Shown: piece after piece, positions 54,597-63,635 of the stretch
How the letters are laid out: every line of letters begins with the position of its first letter
How positions within the stretch are numbered: position 1 is the stretch's first letter
Assembly: GCA_000384495.1 (NCBI GenBank)
Contig: ARQR01000001.1
Location: 54,551 to 118,550, forward strand
Reading direction: 5' to 3'
Origin: an actinobacterium SCGC AAA015-D07
GTDB taxonomy: Bacteria > Actinomycetota > Acidimicrobiia > Actinomarinales > Actinomarinaceae
Length of the DNA: 64,000 bases
Notes under the pieces: generated by a model
What the model was told of the DNA's origin: nothing
What the model saw: only the letters and a program-made list of their open reading frames with translations
Database searches by the model: none
Program-made: the position numbers and the translations under genes

Positions 54597-55055
54597 TTAC
54601 CTCTTACTTTCAAAGAAAGAGGATAATATAACTTCAGATTCATGGGATAAAATATTATCTCTTATCTCAACAAAGTGATTAAGTCTTTTATCCTGTGGAA
54701 TATTATAAAGTGTGTATGCTGCACCCGATTTTAGATTTGGTGAGCTGTATAAAAGAGTTTTGATTCTTGCGTTGACTATTGCTCCTGCACACATGGGATC
54801 AGGCTCTAATGTAATGGCAAGAGTGGTGTTTTCTAATCTCCAAGTTTTCAAGACCTGGGATGCTTCTTTAATCACCAATATCTCAGCATGTGCTGTTGGA
54901 TCTTGATCAATTTCACGCCTATTGTGTGCCTTTGTAATTAATTTATCATCATCGTCAAAAAGTGCAGCTCCGATTGGCACTTCATCTATCTCAAGTGCTT
55001 TCTTTGCCTCTTCTAAAGCTACTTGCATTTTTTCTATATCAGATTTATATTTCAT
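54597..55055 (-). CDS. tadA: tRNA adenosine deaminase TadA with an altered zinc motif
   Basis: TadA converts A34 of tRNA-Arg(ACG) to inosine. The 152-residue protein has DPTAHAEI with the zinc His and catalytic Glu, and TLEPDPMCAGA where E. coli and other homologues read EPCxMCAGA. The first zinc-binding Cys is thus replaced by Asp (codon GAT, two changes from TGT). The rest of the fold is complete (NARI, LKSGAAYTLYN, LSSFFESKR). It lies among tRNA genes including its substrate tRNA-Arg. Some CMP/dCMP deaminase side activity is possible, but the context and overall match favour TadA. Confidence 0.88.
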   Translation of the reverse strand: MKYKSDIEKMQVALEEAKKALEIDEVPIGAALFDDDDKLITKAHNRREIDQDPTAHAEILVIKEASQVLKTWRLENTTLAITLEPDPMCAGAIVNARIKTLLYSSPNLKSGAAYTLYNIPQDKRLNHFVEIRDNILSHESEVILSSFFESKR

Positions 55056-55062
55056 ATCCCTA

Positions 55063-55068
55063 AACTTA
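55063..55068 (-). promoter_or_regulatory. -10 hexamer TAAGTT, possible leaderless promoter of tadA
   Basis: TAAGTT on the minus strand ends 7 nt before the ATG at 55,055. An AGGGAT ribosome-like site overlaps the gap, so a short leader is also possible. Confidence 0.35.
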
Positions 55069-55073
55069 TTCTA

Positions 55074-55162
55074 GGAGGGATCGCATAGTCCGGTCTAGTG
55101 CGCGACACTCGAAATGTCGTGAGTCTTTATAGGCTCCGTGGGTTCGAATCCCACTCCCTCCG
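55074..55162 (+). tRNA. tRNA-Ser(CGA)
   Basis: Plus strand, 89 bases, acceptor GGAGGGA/TCCCTCC, anticodon stem CGACA/TGTCG around CTCGAAA (anticodon CGA), long variable arm and GGTTCGAAT T-loop. Opposite in orientation to the three other serine tRNAs. It completes the serine set GCT, TGA, GGA, CGA. Confidence 0.95.
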
Positions 55163-55193
55163 CTTTAAACTTCAGTTTCTAAAACTCTAGTAT

Positions 55194-55199
55194 TAATAT
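55194..55199 (+). promoter_or_regulatory. -10 hexamer TAATAT, leaderless promoter of the LysE gene
   Basis: TAATAT ends 6 nt before the GTG at 55,206 and supports that start. Confidence 0.5.
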
Positions 55200-55205
55200 T
55201 GAAAA

Positions 55206-55754
55206 GTGCTTGAGTTTTTTATCTTCGCTTCAGTAACTGCCATAACACCAGGCCCCAACAATTCAATGCTTATGGCATCAGGTATAAAATTTGGTAGACG
55301 ACCGTCAATTCCTCATTTCTTAGGAATTTGGTTTGGCTTTACGTTTTTATTTTTTGTAGGAGGTTACATTCTTTCATTTGTTCCTAGTGAGGTATTTACT
55401 TATCTTCAATATATTGGTTATGGAGTAATTATTTATATCGCATACAAAATTGCCACAACAAAAACATCAACTGATAAAAGTAAAATAGAAAAACCATTTA
55501 CATTTATACAGGCTTGTTTGTTTCAATGGGTAAATCCAAAAGGTGTTGTAATGGCAATTTCTGGATTAACAGCATTTAATATAACGCACTTACAAGGGAC
55601 ACTAATATACTTTTCAGTTCTACCATTTTGTGTTGGAATTTGGTTACTTTTAGGGGAAAAGTTACAAAATTGGTTAAGAAAAAATTCTACTCTTGAGAGA
55701 ACTGTTTATATTTTCTTAGGTCTAAGTATGATAGCAAGCTTACTTTTAGCTTAA
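55206..55754 (+). CDS. LysE/RhtB-family amino-acid exporter
   Basis: A 182-residue membrane protein with about five or six helices. The N-terminal ITPGPNNSMLMASGIKFGRRPSIPHFLG (in part) is the LysE/RhtB signature. It would export an amino acid or similar small metabolite. Starts at GTG; somewhat shorter than the usual 200-210 residues. Its 3' end overlaps the convergent serS stop by 9 bases. Confidence 0.85.
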   Translation: MLEFFIFASVTAITPGPNNSMLMASGIKFGRRPSIPHFLGIWFGFTFLFFVGGYILSFVPSEVFTYLQYIGYGVIIYIAYKIATTKTSTDKSKIEKPFTFIQACLFQWVNPKGVVMAISGLTAFNITHLQGTLIYFSVLPFCVGIWLLLGEKLQNWLRKNSTLERTVYIFLGLSMIASLLLA

Positions 55755-56996
55755 CTTTTCAACCCCTAAAATATTCCCCAAGCTATCAGAAAATTCTACT
55801 TCTCCGTCTTCGGTTTGATTATTTTCAAGTAGAGCTATCAAAATTCTTCCAACTGCAATAGCAGTACCGTTTAATGTATGGAGTAAAGCTGTATCTTTTT
55901 CAACTTTTGTACGAATATTTAACCTTCTGGCCTGAAAATCCGTTGTGTTTGAACAAGATGTTACTTCTCTATATGTATTCTGACTTGGTATCCATGCTTC
56001 GATATCAAATTTTTTAGCAGCAGATGAACCTAGATCACCAGTACAAACATCAACGACTCTGTAAGGAATTTCTAGATCTTGTAAAATCTCTTCTTCAACT
56101 GAGAGAATAAATTCATGTTCTTCTTCTGATTTTTCAGGATTACAAAAAGAAAACATTTCTACTTTATCAAATTGATGTACTCTAAAGATTCCTGTTGTGT
56201 CTTTCCCATAAGTTCCAGCTTCTCTTCTAAAGCAAGTTGAATATCCTGCATATCTGATAGGTAATTCGTCAAAATCAAGAATTTCATCACCGTGTAAAGC
56301 AGCAAGTGATACTTCTGATGTACCAACTAGAAATAGGTCATCATTTGGAATTTCATACACTTGATCTGAATCATCAGGGAAAAATCCAGTTCCAAAAAGA
56401 GCATTTTCTCTAACCAAAACTGGTGGAATTGTTGGATTGAATCCTTTCTCAGACAATTTATTCATCGCATAAGAAACTAGATTAAATTGTATTTTCACCA
56501 AATCTCCAAATAAGTATGAAAATCTAGAACCTGAAACGCTTGAGGCTTTTTCTACATCAATTAAACCTAATTTTTCTCCAATATCTAAATGTGATAGTGG
56601 ATTTTTCATATCTTTAGGCTTTCCTACTTGTTTTAGTTCTTGATTGTCGGCATCGGTTTTTCCAACAGGAGATGAGGAGTTGACAATATTTGGAATTTTA
56701 ATCCACTCGTTTAGAAACTTTTCTTCTTTTTTTTGTGTTTCTTCTGTTAGCTTTTTAACCTTTTGACTAAGTTTTTCAGCCTTTTGTAATAATTTATCCT
56801 TTTCATCCCCGTCTGAAGAGGCAATCTCTTTCCCTAATTTTTTTTGGTCAGACCTTAGTTTTTCGGATTCAAATTTCGACTCTCTTCGTTCTTCATCAAG
56901 TTTTTTTAAATTTTGTAAATCAATTTTTAAGTCTCTTTTTTTAAGATTTGTTTCAATAATTTCAAGATCAGTTTTTATAAGTTGTGGATCTATCAT
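55746..56996 (-). CDS. serS: Seryl-tRNA synthetase
   Basis: A 416-residue class II synthetase. The N-terminal coiled-coil arm (about residues 25-105) reaches the long variable arm of tRNA-Ser; motif 2 is CFRREAGTYGKDTTGIFRVHQFDKVE (in part) and motif 3 includes GTAIAVGRILIALLEN. The gene lies within 3 kb of all four tRNA-Ser genes. It also would charge tRNA-Sec, relevant to the two selenoproteins. Confidence 0.95.
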   Translation of the reverse strand: MIDPQLIKTDLEIIETNLKKRDLKIDLQNLKKLDEERRESKFESEKLRSDQKKLGKEIASSDGDEKDKLLQKAEKLSQKVKKLTEETQKKEEKFLNEWIKIPNIVNSSSPVGKTDADNQELKQVGKPKDMKNPLSHLDIGEKLGLIDVEKASSVSGSRFSYLFGDLVKIQFNLVSYAMNKLSEKGFNPTIPPVLVRENALFGTGFFPDDSDQVYEIPNDDLFLVGTSEVSLAALHGDEILDFDELPIRYAGYSTCFRREAGTYGKDTTGIFRVHQFDKVEMFSFCNPEKSEEEHEFILSVEEEILQDLEIPYRVVDVCTGDLGSSAAKKFDIEAWIPSQNTYREVTSCSNTTDFQARRLNIRTKVEKDTALLHTLNGTAIAVGRILIALLENNQTEDGEVEFSDSLGNILGVEKLS

Positions 56997-56999
56997 GAT

Positions 57000-57977
57000 T
57001 TAGTCCTCTGGTGGTATAAATGCTTTGACAGAATATATATTATCTTCGAAATCTTCTTCATTTTCTACTTCTTCGACAAGTATAAACCACTCATATAGAA
57101 TTCCTTTTTCAATTTCTAAAGGATCTAAGTAATAACTTTTACTTTCAAAAGGACCAATGGTGTTTAGTTTTGTTCTTTTTTCATAAACTGTATCTCCTGA
57201 TTCATCTGTTACCAAGATTAAAACAAGGACTTCTGTTTCCTCTACATTTCCTTCATTTGCAATTACTAACTGCAGTGACGTAGGTTGATCAAGTAATACT
57301 CTATAACCTTCTTCGGTAGTAGCTATTGATTCAGGTACAAATTCGGCACCTGTTACAGAAATATCTCTTCTAAGAAAAAGACCACTTTTATTTTCAATTG
57401 CTCTATCTACGATAAGTTCAGCAAATTGATATGCGTTTGATTCAATACCTGTATATTCAATATTAAAAAAATCTGGCAAAAATAAGTTTTCGTTATCTGA
57501 TTTAATTTTAATTTCTGACAAGAAGTTGCTGTAAGCTTTATCTCCAACAGATAAACTTGTTATACTTTCTGCAATGGACTCCTCGAGTAGTTGTGAGTAT
57601 TCCTGATCAACTAAATTTAATATTGAGACCTGAAAAGTTTCCAAACCTTTTAACCAGGATGTTGTAGCTATTTCTAATAATTCTCTCTCAGTTCCCATAT
57701 AACTACTTTCAGAATAAATAAGAATATTGTTTGCTTCTTGAGCATCTCTTATTATTTCGATAAAAGTTGATTCGAATTCATCCCTATTTAGTTCATCAAA
57801 ATTTATTAACTTATCATATTTCTTTGATGCGTCTTGGTGAAGGCTCGATATTACGTAGGCTTCTTCTAAAAATGTATTTATTTCTGAAGATTCCGAAAAA
57901 TTATCATAAAATCTAAACGCAAAAAATCCTATGGTAATGCTCAAAAAAATTACAAAAATGTATCGTATTATATTCAT
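57000..57977 (-). CDS. Membrane-anchored hypothetical protein with CARDB-like C-terminus
   Basis: A 325-residue protein of unknown function. An N-terminal membrane helix (NIIRYIFVIFLSITIGFFAF) is followed by a helical, acidic extracellular region (about residues 30-190) and a beta-rich region resembling CARDB or bacterial Ig-like adhesion domains (LQLVIANEGNVEETEVLVLIL, GPFESKSYYLDPLEI). The ATG at 57,977 places the helix at the start; an upstream in-frame ATG at 58,040 would add 21 residues. It ends 4 bases before serS. Confidence 0.6.
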   Translation of the reverse strand: MNIIRYIFVIFLSITIGFFAFRFYDNFSESSEINTFLEEAYVISSLHQDASKKYDKLINFDELNRDEFESTFIEIIRDAQEANNILIYSESSYMGTERELLEIATTSWLKGLETFQVSILNLVDQEYSQLLEESIAESITSLSVGDKAYSNFLSEIKIKSDNENLFLPDFFNIEYTGIESNAYQFAELIVDRAIENKSGLFLRRDISVTGAEFVPESIATTEEGYRVLLDQPTSLQLVIANEGNVEETEVLVLILVTDESGDTVYEKRTKLNTIGPFESKSYYLDPLEIEKGILYEWFILVEEVENEEDFEDNIYSVKAFIPPED

Positions 57978-58058
57978 AGACTTTTCAATATTTTTAAATT
58001 TTAGTTCTTTATATAGTCTATAAATACAATTACATTTCACAACTAAGATTATTAGGGA

Positions 58059-58712
58059 ATGAAAAATTTTAAACTTGTTTGGTCAGCTAGAAGCGAATGT
58101 GGACCAAATAGAAAGAAAAATGAAGACTCTATTTATCCATCAATTTCAGGTAATAATCATCCCCCATTCAAAGCAGCTGTTTGTGATGGACTTGGAGGAC
58201 ACGTAAGTGGGGATATTGCTAGCAAAATTGCAGCGGATACATTAAATGAAGAATTTGAGGATTTAAATAAAATTATAAATCAAGCAAATAGTCAGATCTT
58301 AAAATTTCAGGATGATAATCCAGAATCCCTTGGGATGGGAACAACTATGACTGTAGTAACAATAGACGAGGATGCTTTAATGAAAATTGGACATGTGGGA
58401 GATAGTAGATGCTATGTTCTATCCGATCGAAATTTAGTTAAGGTCACAGAAGATCAAAATGTACCTGGATATCAAAATGTATTGAAACAGGCACTTGGTT
58501 CCAATGAGAAACTAAATATTCAAGAAATAGACTTTCAACTTCAAATTGGAGATGTAATACTCCTATGTAGTGACGGACTTTACAATGAAGTCGGTGAGGA
58601 GTATATAAAGAGAAAAATGCAAGATGGTACAAGTGCCGATACTTTAGTTAGTGAAGTATTGTTACTAGATCCTAAAGATAATGTATCTGCAATAATGATT
58701 AACCTTATTTAA
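58059..58712 (+). CDS. PP2C-type Ser/Thr phosphatase (PstP/Stp-like)
   Basis: A 217-residue metal-dependent phosphatase, catalytic domain only. CDGLGGHVSGDIAS, GMGTTMTVV, HVGDSRCYV and LLCSDGLYNEV hold the PP2C metal ligands. It lacks the membrane helix of mycobacterial PstP. It lies 3 bases before the PASTA kinase and would dephosphorylate the same targets. Confidence 0.9.
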   Translation: MKNFKLVWSARSECGPNRKKNEDSIYPSISGNNHPPFKAAVCDGLGGHVSGDIASKIAADTLNEEFEDLNKIINQANSQILKFQDDNPESLGMGTTMTVVTIDEDALMKIGHVGDSRCYVLSDRNLVKVTEDQNVPGYQNVLKQALGSNEKLNIQEIDFQLQIGDVILLCSDGLYNEVGEEYIKRKMQDGTSADTLVSEVLLLDPKDNVSAIMINLI

Positions 58713-58715
58713 ATT

Positions 58716-60485
58716 ATGGAAATAGGACAAATAATTAAAGAGAGATATGAAATTACTCAACTTTTGGGTGAAGGTGGTATGTCATATGTTTACAAAGCTA
58801 TTGATAAACAGCTCCAAAGAACAGTAGCAATCAAAACACTTAAGCCAAACTATGTAGAGCAAGAAAAATTTGTAGAAAGGTTTAAAAGAGAAGCACAAAC
58901 AGCTGCAAATTTAAATCATCCCAATATTGTCCAAATTTTTGACTGGGGAATCGGAGATGAACCCTTTTTTGTTATGGAGTACATAGAAGGAAACACACTA
59001 ACCTCGATTATTGCAAATAAAAGAACGATAAGTATGAATGACATTTTATTTATTGGTGCACAAGTGTCTAGCGGACTACAAGCTGCTCATTCAAAAGGTC
59101 TTGTTCATAGAGACATAAAACCAGGAAATATAATGATTACTCCACAGGGGAAAGTAAAAGTTACGGATTTTGGTATTGTTTCATTACAAAATGAAGAAAG
59201 TGATATCACAAAAACAGGATCTATCCTTGGTACAGCAAGTTATATTTCTCCTGAACAAGCTCAAGGAAAGCCTGTATCGAAAGAGTCTGACCTATATTCG
59301 TTAGGAACAGTACTATATGAATTAATTACTGGTAAACCTCCTTTTGATGGTGATACTCCTATTGCTACTGCTACAAAACACATTACTGATAAGCCTGAAA
59401 AGTTGAGTACATACAGAGCTGATATACCAAAAGGTATTGAGAATGCTGTTTTAAAACTATTACATAAATATCCAAAAGATAGATTTAAAAATGCTGAAGA
59501 CTTGAGAGCTGTCCTGCTTCAACAAAAAACACAACTTCAAGCTATTCAAACTCAAGAAAATCTTGTTGATTTAACAAGTCCAAAAATAAAATACAGATTT
59601 ACCCTTCCAGCATTGGTAATTTCTTTATCAATAGTCGTAGGAACAATATGGACATTATCCAGAATTTTCGATAGATTGCCTGTTGATGGAGGAGCCCAAG
59701 TAGTTGTAAATGTTCCAGATTTGACTGGTAGCAGTCAGACTGAAGCTCTGAACGATCTTCAAAATTTAGGATTTAAAGTTGGCATAGAAAACTCAGCACA
59801 CCCAGAAGTTCCTGAAGGTTCTGTAATAAGAACCCAACCTTCAGCAAATACATCAACAAATCCTGATACTCTGGTAACAATAATTGTATCGGTGGGTCCA
59901 GAAGCATATCCGATTCCTTATGTTGTAGACTTGGAGACCGAAAGAGCAGTGTATGTAATTGAGGAAAGTGGATTTACAGTAGGTCAAAAAATAGAAGTTA
60001 ATGATGATAATGTACCTATTGGATTTATTATTTCTCAGAATCCTATTGCAGGTAAAAAAATGGGCCCTGGATCTACCGTAGACCTTGTTGTTTCATCCGG
60101 CCCCAGTTTGATTGTACTTGGAGACTTATCTAAAAAATCAGTTGAAGATGCTACTCAAATATTAGAGACTTTAGGCTTGGAGTTTGAAACTATTGAAGAG
60201 TTTTCTGAAGATATTGAAGAAGGTCTTGTTTCAGGTACGATTCCCGAAGCTGGAGAGATCGTCACCCCTGATGATATTGTTACGGTTATTGTTTCGCTTG
60301 GAATCAAAATTGAAGTTCCCGAAGTAGAAGGTCTAACTTATCAAGACGCAATAAATAAACTTGAAGAAGTTGGGCTTGTTGCAACCATAAGTGGTGACAC
60401 AAGTGGTATTGTAAGAAAACAATTGCCACGAAAAGGTGAGTTTCTTGAACCTGAAGGTGTAGTTGAACTAACTTTCGATGAATAA
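58716..60485 (+). CDS. pknB: PASTA-domain Ser/Thr protein kinase (PknB-like)
   Basis: A 589-residue receptor kinase. The N-terminal kinase has the glycine loop GEGGMSYVYKA, Lys in VAIKTLKP, HRDIKPGNIM, DFG and GTASYISPEQAQG. A single membrane helix sits near residues 292-312, followed by four PASTA-type repeats that in PknB bind peptidoglycan fragments. It likely controls growth and cell division, in keeping with nearby crgA and murJ. The last 8 bases overlap mutY. Confidence 0.93.
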   Translation: MEIGQIIKERYEITQLLGEGGMSYVYKAIDKQLQRTVAIKTLKPNYVEQEKFVERFKREAQTAANLNHPNIVQIFDWGIGDEPFFVMEYIEGNTLTSIIANKRTISMNDILFIGAQVSSGLQAAHSKGLVHRDIKPGNIMITPQGKVKVTDFGIVSLQNEESDITKTGSILGTASYISPEQAQGKPVSKESDLYSLGTVLYELITGKPPFDGDTPIATATKHITDKPEKLSTYRADIPKGIENAVLKLLHKYPKDRFKNAEDLRAVLLQQKTQLQAIQTQENLVDLTSPKIKYRFTLPALVISLSIVVGTIWTLSRIFDRLPVDGGAQVVVNVPDLTGSSQTEALNDLQNLGFKVGIENSAHPEVPEGSVIRTQPSANTSTNPDTLVTIIVSVGPEAYPIPYVVDLETERAVYVIEESGFTVGQKIEVNDDNVPIGFIISQNPIAGKKMGPGSTVDLVVSSGPSLIVLGDLSKKSVEDATQILETLGLEFETIEEFSEDIEEGLVSGTIPEAGEIVTPDDIVTVIVSLGIKIEVPEVEGLTYQDAINKLEEVGLVATISGDTSGIVRKQLPRKGEFLEPEGVVELTFDE

Positions 60486-61305
60486 AACAAAAATATTCAA
60501 ATACAAATTATTAGAATGGTCCAAAAAAAATACTAGGAAATATTCCTGGAGGAATTCAAATGATCCATGGAAGATTTTACTTCTTGAGATCATTGCACAA
60601 CAAACTCAACTGGATAGAGCGAATATTTATTACGAAAAATTTATAAAAAGATTTCCTACCCCAAAAGAAATGTCAAAAGCAACAAAAAAAGAAATTCTTA
60701 GTCTGTGGTCTGGATTAGGTTACAACAGTAGAGCCTTGAGGCTTCATGAAACTTCAAAAATTTTATCAAAAAAATCATTTAATTCAATCTATCCAAATTT
60801 TGAAGTGCTTCCAGGAGTTGGCAAATACACTAAGAATGCCCTTCTGTCTTTTGCTTACAAAGATAAAGTAATTGCCCAAGATACCAATGTTGTAAGAATT
60901 TTTAGTAGATTTTTTGGAATTAAAAATCCAGAAAGTTTTATAAAGAAAAATGAAAAATTTATATTAAAAAATATAGAGTCTCGAAAATTTAACCAAATCC
61001 TAATGGATTTTGGTTCTAAAATCTGTATTTCTAAAAATCCGCAATGTGAAAGTTGTGTACTCGAACCAAATTGTAAAAAATTTTTTCAAGAAACAAAATA
61101 TATCCAGCCAGCTTTCAAAGGTTCAAATAGAGAGATTCGTGGAAAAATTATTAAGTATTTAATTAATAATGGAAATGTTGAAATTTCTACATTAATGAAA
61201 AAATTAGAGATAGAAGATGCAAAGATTAAGCCAATTATCAAAAAACTTTCTGATGAGGGAATGGTAAATATAAAGAATAAGAAATTGATTGAAATTAGCT
61301 CATAG
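60478..61305 (+). CDS. mutY: A/G-specific adenine glycosylase MutY
   Basis: A 275-residue base-excision repair enzyme that removes A opposite 8-oxoguanine. EIIAQQTQLDRA holds the catalytic Glu, LPGVGKYTKNALLSFAY is the helix-hairpin-helix and QDTNVVRIF has the catalytic Asp. The Fe-S ligands are C-x6-C-x2-C-x5-C (CISKNPQCESCVLEPNC). Instead of the NUDIX-like C-terminal domain there is a short winged-helix-like tail. Start overlaps the pknB stop as ATGAATAA. Confidence 0.9.
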   Translation: MNKTKIFKYKLLEWSKKNTRKYSWRNSNDPWKILLLEIIAQQTQLDRANIYYEKFIKRFPTPKEMSKATKKEILSLWSGLGYNSRALRLHETSKILSKKSFNSIYPNFEVLPGVGKYTKNALLSFAYKDKVIAQDTNVVRIFSRFFGIKNPESFIKKNEKFILKNIESRKFNQILMDFGSKICISKNPQCESCVLEPNCKKFFQETKYIQPAFKGSNREIRGKIIKYLINNGNVEISTLMKKLEIEDAKIKPIIKKLSDEGMVNIKNKKLIEISS

Positions 61306-61311
61306 CAATAG

Positions 61312-61317
61312 TATTTT
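61312..61317 (+). promoter_or_regulatory. -10 hexamer TATTTT, leaderless promoter of crgA
   Basis: TATTTT ends 6 nt before the ATG at 61,324. Confidence 0.4.
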
Positions 61318-61323
61318 TTAAAT

Positions 61324-61584
61324 ATGCCTGTCTCAAAGAAAAGAAATACAAACAAAAACAATGGACCAACTAGGTCTAAAAAGATATCTGCACAGATGTC
61401 AGATGTTGGTGGTCCATCACCAAGATGGTTTGTAATCACAATGTCTTCTTTAATGATTATTGGAGTTTTACTTATAGTGTTAAACTACCTTACACTACTG
61501 CCTGGTTCAGTCTCGAGATGGTATTTATGGAGTGGCTTAGGTTGTATTGGCATAGGTTTTCTTATGACAACAAAATATAATTAA
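61324..61584 (+). CDS. crgA: Cell division protein CrgA
   Basis: An 86-residue protein of the CrgA family, restricted to Actinobacteria, which helps recruit the division machinery. A basic N-terminus (PVSKKRNTNKNN) precedes two membrane helices (about residues 35-58 and 66-83) with SPRWFVITMSSLMIIGVLLIV (in part) and WYLWSGLGCIGIGFLM. Neighbouring pknB matches the mycobacterial setting. Confidence 0.9.
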   Translation: MPVSKKRNTNKNNGPTRSKKISAQMSDVGGPSPRWFVITMSSLMIIGVLLIVLNYLTLLPGSVSRWYLWSGLGCIGIGFLMTTKYN

Positions 61585-63038
61585 ATAATTTTTAAGCCTT
61601 CTTTTTTTAAGTAATCAAAACTATCAAAATTGATATTTTGAAAATTTGTATGATTTTTAATCTCTTTAACTGCAATCTTACCGTTATCTTCACTGAACCA
61701 GCTGATATTTGTTCTTCTTAAAAGATAATCAACTGGTGTAGCTACGCAATAATGCTTAATAGAATGCTCAAGATCAGATAAGTTATAGTAATTTTGATAA
61801 TTGATTATCTGATCTTGAAATTCAATATCCTGTAGCTCAAACTTTTTATTAAACAATTGCCTCAATGCCTCAATTGCAATTATTCTAAAACCAGTTAATT
61901 TTCCCCCTGCAATTTGTATAAAGTTTTTATCAATCTCTTCAATAATGTGTCCCCTCATAATTTTTTTTGTAGAGTTGTCTTTATCATCTATTAGAGCTCT
62001 GATGCCAGACCAACTTGAAATATACTCAAGGTTTTCGATATCAAAATATTTTTTGACATGTCGTATCAAATAATCAATTTCTTCCTTTGAAGCTTGAGGG
62101 TTATCTTTTGTACCGGAAAATTTTTCTATATCTGTTGTGCCGACAATAGTGTTTCCGTTCCAAGGTAAAACAAACATTACTCTTTCATCCTCAGTCTTAG
62201 GCAGAAAAACACCATTGTTTTTAATCTCTAAAGGATCTCCTTTTAGAACTAAATGTGCTCCTCCACTCATTTTTAGTTTTGTAGACAGATTTTTATAATC
62301 ACCTGGCAAATTATGAACTCCTGATGCTGCAATTATTTTTCTTGCAGAAACTGAGTATTCAATCCCTGTTAATTCACAAAATAAATCTATTTCATAAAGC
62401 TTATTTTTTTTAAATATGTTTTTTACATTTAAATAATTGATGGCCGTTGAGTTATTAATTTCAACAGCTGTTCTTAATAAAGAAAGTACAAGCTTTGAAT
62501 CATCAGTTTGTGCATCCTGAAAGATAAAACTTTTATTTAAATTAATTTTTTTTAACTTTGGAAATAGGTCAAATGTATTATTTTTAGAAATATTCTTATG
62601 TTTTTCTGATTTCTTCCTTCCTCCCAAAAAATCATAAAAAAGTAAACCTATCTTAAACGAAAAAGGAGCTATAAAATTTTTTTGAAAAATTTTGGGTAAA
62701 TCTGCAAATCCATCATTTTTGTAAATTGGCGCTAAAAGTTTAAGTGGTCTGTAAAGAGAGCCTAGTCTTTTTTTTAATATTTTCTGCTCATTTAAGCTTT
62801 CTTTAACTAGAGAAAATTGAAGCTGAGGTAAATACCTTATGCCTCCATGTAATAGCTTGGTACTTCTGCTTGATGCTCCAGATGCAAAATCATTCTTATC
62901 AACAAGTAGGACATTTAGTCCTGCATTCGAGGCAATAGTATGAGTTGCTGCCCCAACAATTCCTCCCCCAATGATTAAGAGATCATATTCATCATTTTTT
63001 TTTAACTTATCTATTTGGTTACTTCTTGAAAACGTCAA
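61581..63038 (-). CDS. glpD: Glycerol-3-phosphate dehydrogenase (FAD-dependent)
   Basis: A 485-residue flavoprotein that oxidises glycerol-3-phosphate to dihydroxyacetone phosphate and passes electrons to quinone. LLIIGGGIVGAATHTIA is the FAD-binding loop, followed by FASGASSRSTKLLHGGIRYL, and PWNGNTIVGTTDIE and AGGKLTGFR further on. The C-terminal domain is rather short. Bases 62,080-62,174 recur inverted at the end of the window. Confidence 0.93.
   Translation of the reverse strand: MTFSRSNQIDKLKKNDEYDLLIIGGGIVGAATHTIASNAGLNVLLVDKNDFASGASSRSTKLLHGGIRYLPQLQFSLVKESLNEQKILKKRLGSLYRPLKLLAPIYKNDGFADLPKIFQKNFIAPFSFKIGLLFYDFLGGRKKSEKHKNISKNNTFDLFPKLKKINLNKSFIFQDAQTDDSKLVLSLLRTAVEINNSTAINYLNVKNIFKKNKLYEIDLFCELTGIEYSVSARKIIAASGVHNLPGDYKNLSTKLKMSGGAHLVLKGDPLEIKNNGVFLPKTEDERVMFVLPWNGNTIVGTTDIEKFSGTKDNPQASKEEIDYLIRHVKKYFDIENLEYISSWSGIRALIDDKDNSTKKIMRGHIIEEIDKNFIQIAGGKLTGFRIIAIEALRQLFNKKFELQDIEFQDQIINYQNYYNLSDLEHSIKHYCVATPVDYLLRRTNISWFSEDNGKIAVKEIKNHTNFQNINFDSFDYLKKEGLKII
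62080..62174 (-). repeat. 95-bp inverted repeat, copy inside glpD
   Basis: This segment of glpD is exactly the reverse complement of 63,906-64,000. It is native here because it encodes conserved glpD residues. Confidence 0.9.
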
Positions 63039-63268
63039 TTTTCTACGGGAGTCATTTCTTCTTTACAATGCTTTGGAGGTTCATTAGCAACAACAGATTG
63101 TAATTTTACAGTTAACTCTGTTCCACATGCCTTACATAAAAAAGACTGGGATGTTTCAAGAACGTCTGTTGGATCAATTTCAGGAGGTACACTAGCTAAA
63201 GATCCAATAGAATTTTTTAAAAAACGAAATATTACAACACCAATGAAAAAAGCTATTAAATATTCCAT
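63035..63268 (-). CDS. Small membrane-anchored zinc-ribbon protein
   Basis: A 77-residue protein with one N-terminal membrane helix (EYLIAFFIGVVIFRFL) and a C-terminal zinc-ribbon-like region: CKACGTELTVKL, then HCKEEM. Not assigned to a named family. ATG at 63,268 overlaps the stop of the upstream small gene by one base (TAATG), and its stop overlaps glpD by four. Confidence 0.6.
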   Translation of the reverse strand: MEYLIAFFIGVVIFRFLKNSIGSLASVPPEIDPTDVLETSQSFLCKACGTELTVKLQSVVANEPPKHCKEEMTPVEN

Positions 63269-63453
63269 TAAATTGTAAAGTATCTGTATAGAGAAATTAG
63301 TACAGCAATAACAATCCATGCAATTGCAACACCTTTAGGATTAGTTTTTAGGTAAGACTCCTTATATCTTTTCTCTTCAAGAACATCATCTATAATATCT
63401 TTTAGTTGTCTTAATTCACTTTCAGATAAATTTTCAAAGTCTTTTTTATCCAT
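63268..63453 (-). CDS. Small single-helix membrane protein
   Basis: A 61-residue protein: acidic N-terminus (DKKDFENLSESELRQLKDIID) and one C-terminal membrane helix (GVAIAWIVIAVLISLYRYF). Function unknown. First in a tight run with the zinc-ribbon protein and glpD. TAACCT 6 nt upstream of the ATG suggests a leaderless promoter. Confidence 0.55.
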   Translation of the reverse strand: MDKKDFENLSESELRQLKDIIDDVLEEKRYKESYLKTNPKGVAIAWIVIAVLISLYRYFTI

Positions 63454-63459
63454 AATATA

Positions 63460-63465
63460 AGGTTA
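63460..63465 (-). promoter_or_regulatory. -10 hexamer TAACCT, leaderless promoter of the small-protein/glpD run
   Basis: TAACCT on the minus strand ends 6 nt before the ATG at 63,453. Confidence 0.4.
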
Positions 63466-63473
63466 CCTTTTTG

Positions 63474-63546
63474 TGGAGATGATGGGACTTGAACCCACGA
63501 CCCCCTGCTTGCAAAGCAGGTGCTCTTCCAGCTGAGCTACATCCCC
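63474..63546 (-). tRNA. tRNA-Ala(TGC)
   Basis: Minus strand, 73 bases, acceptor GGGGATG/CATCTCC with a G-U pair, anticodon stem CCTGC/GCAGG around TTTGCAA (anticodon TGC), T-loop GGTTCAAGT. No encoded CCA. Confidence 0.95.
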
Positions 63547-63635
63547 TCGCTACATATATTATGCCCTTAAATTACTTGTAAATGAAAAAATTTTAGAAAT
63601 ATTTCATATTCATTACTAATGTGGATAGAGCGAAA

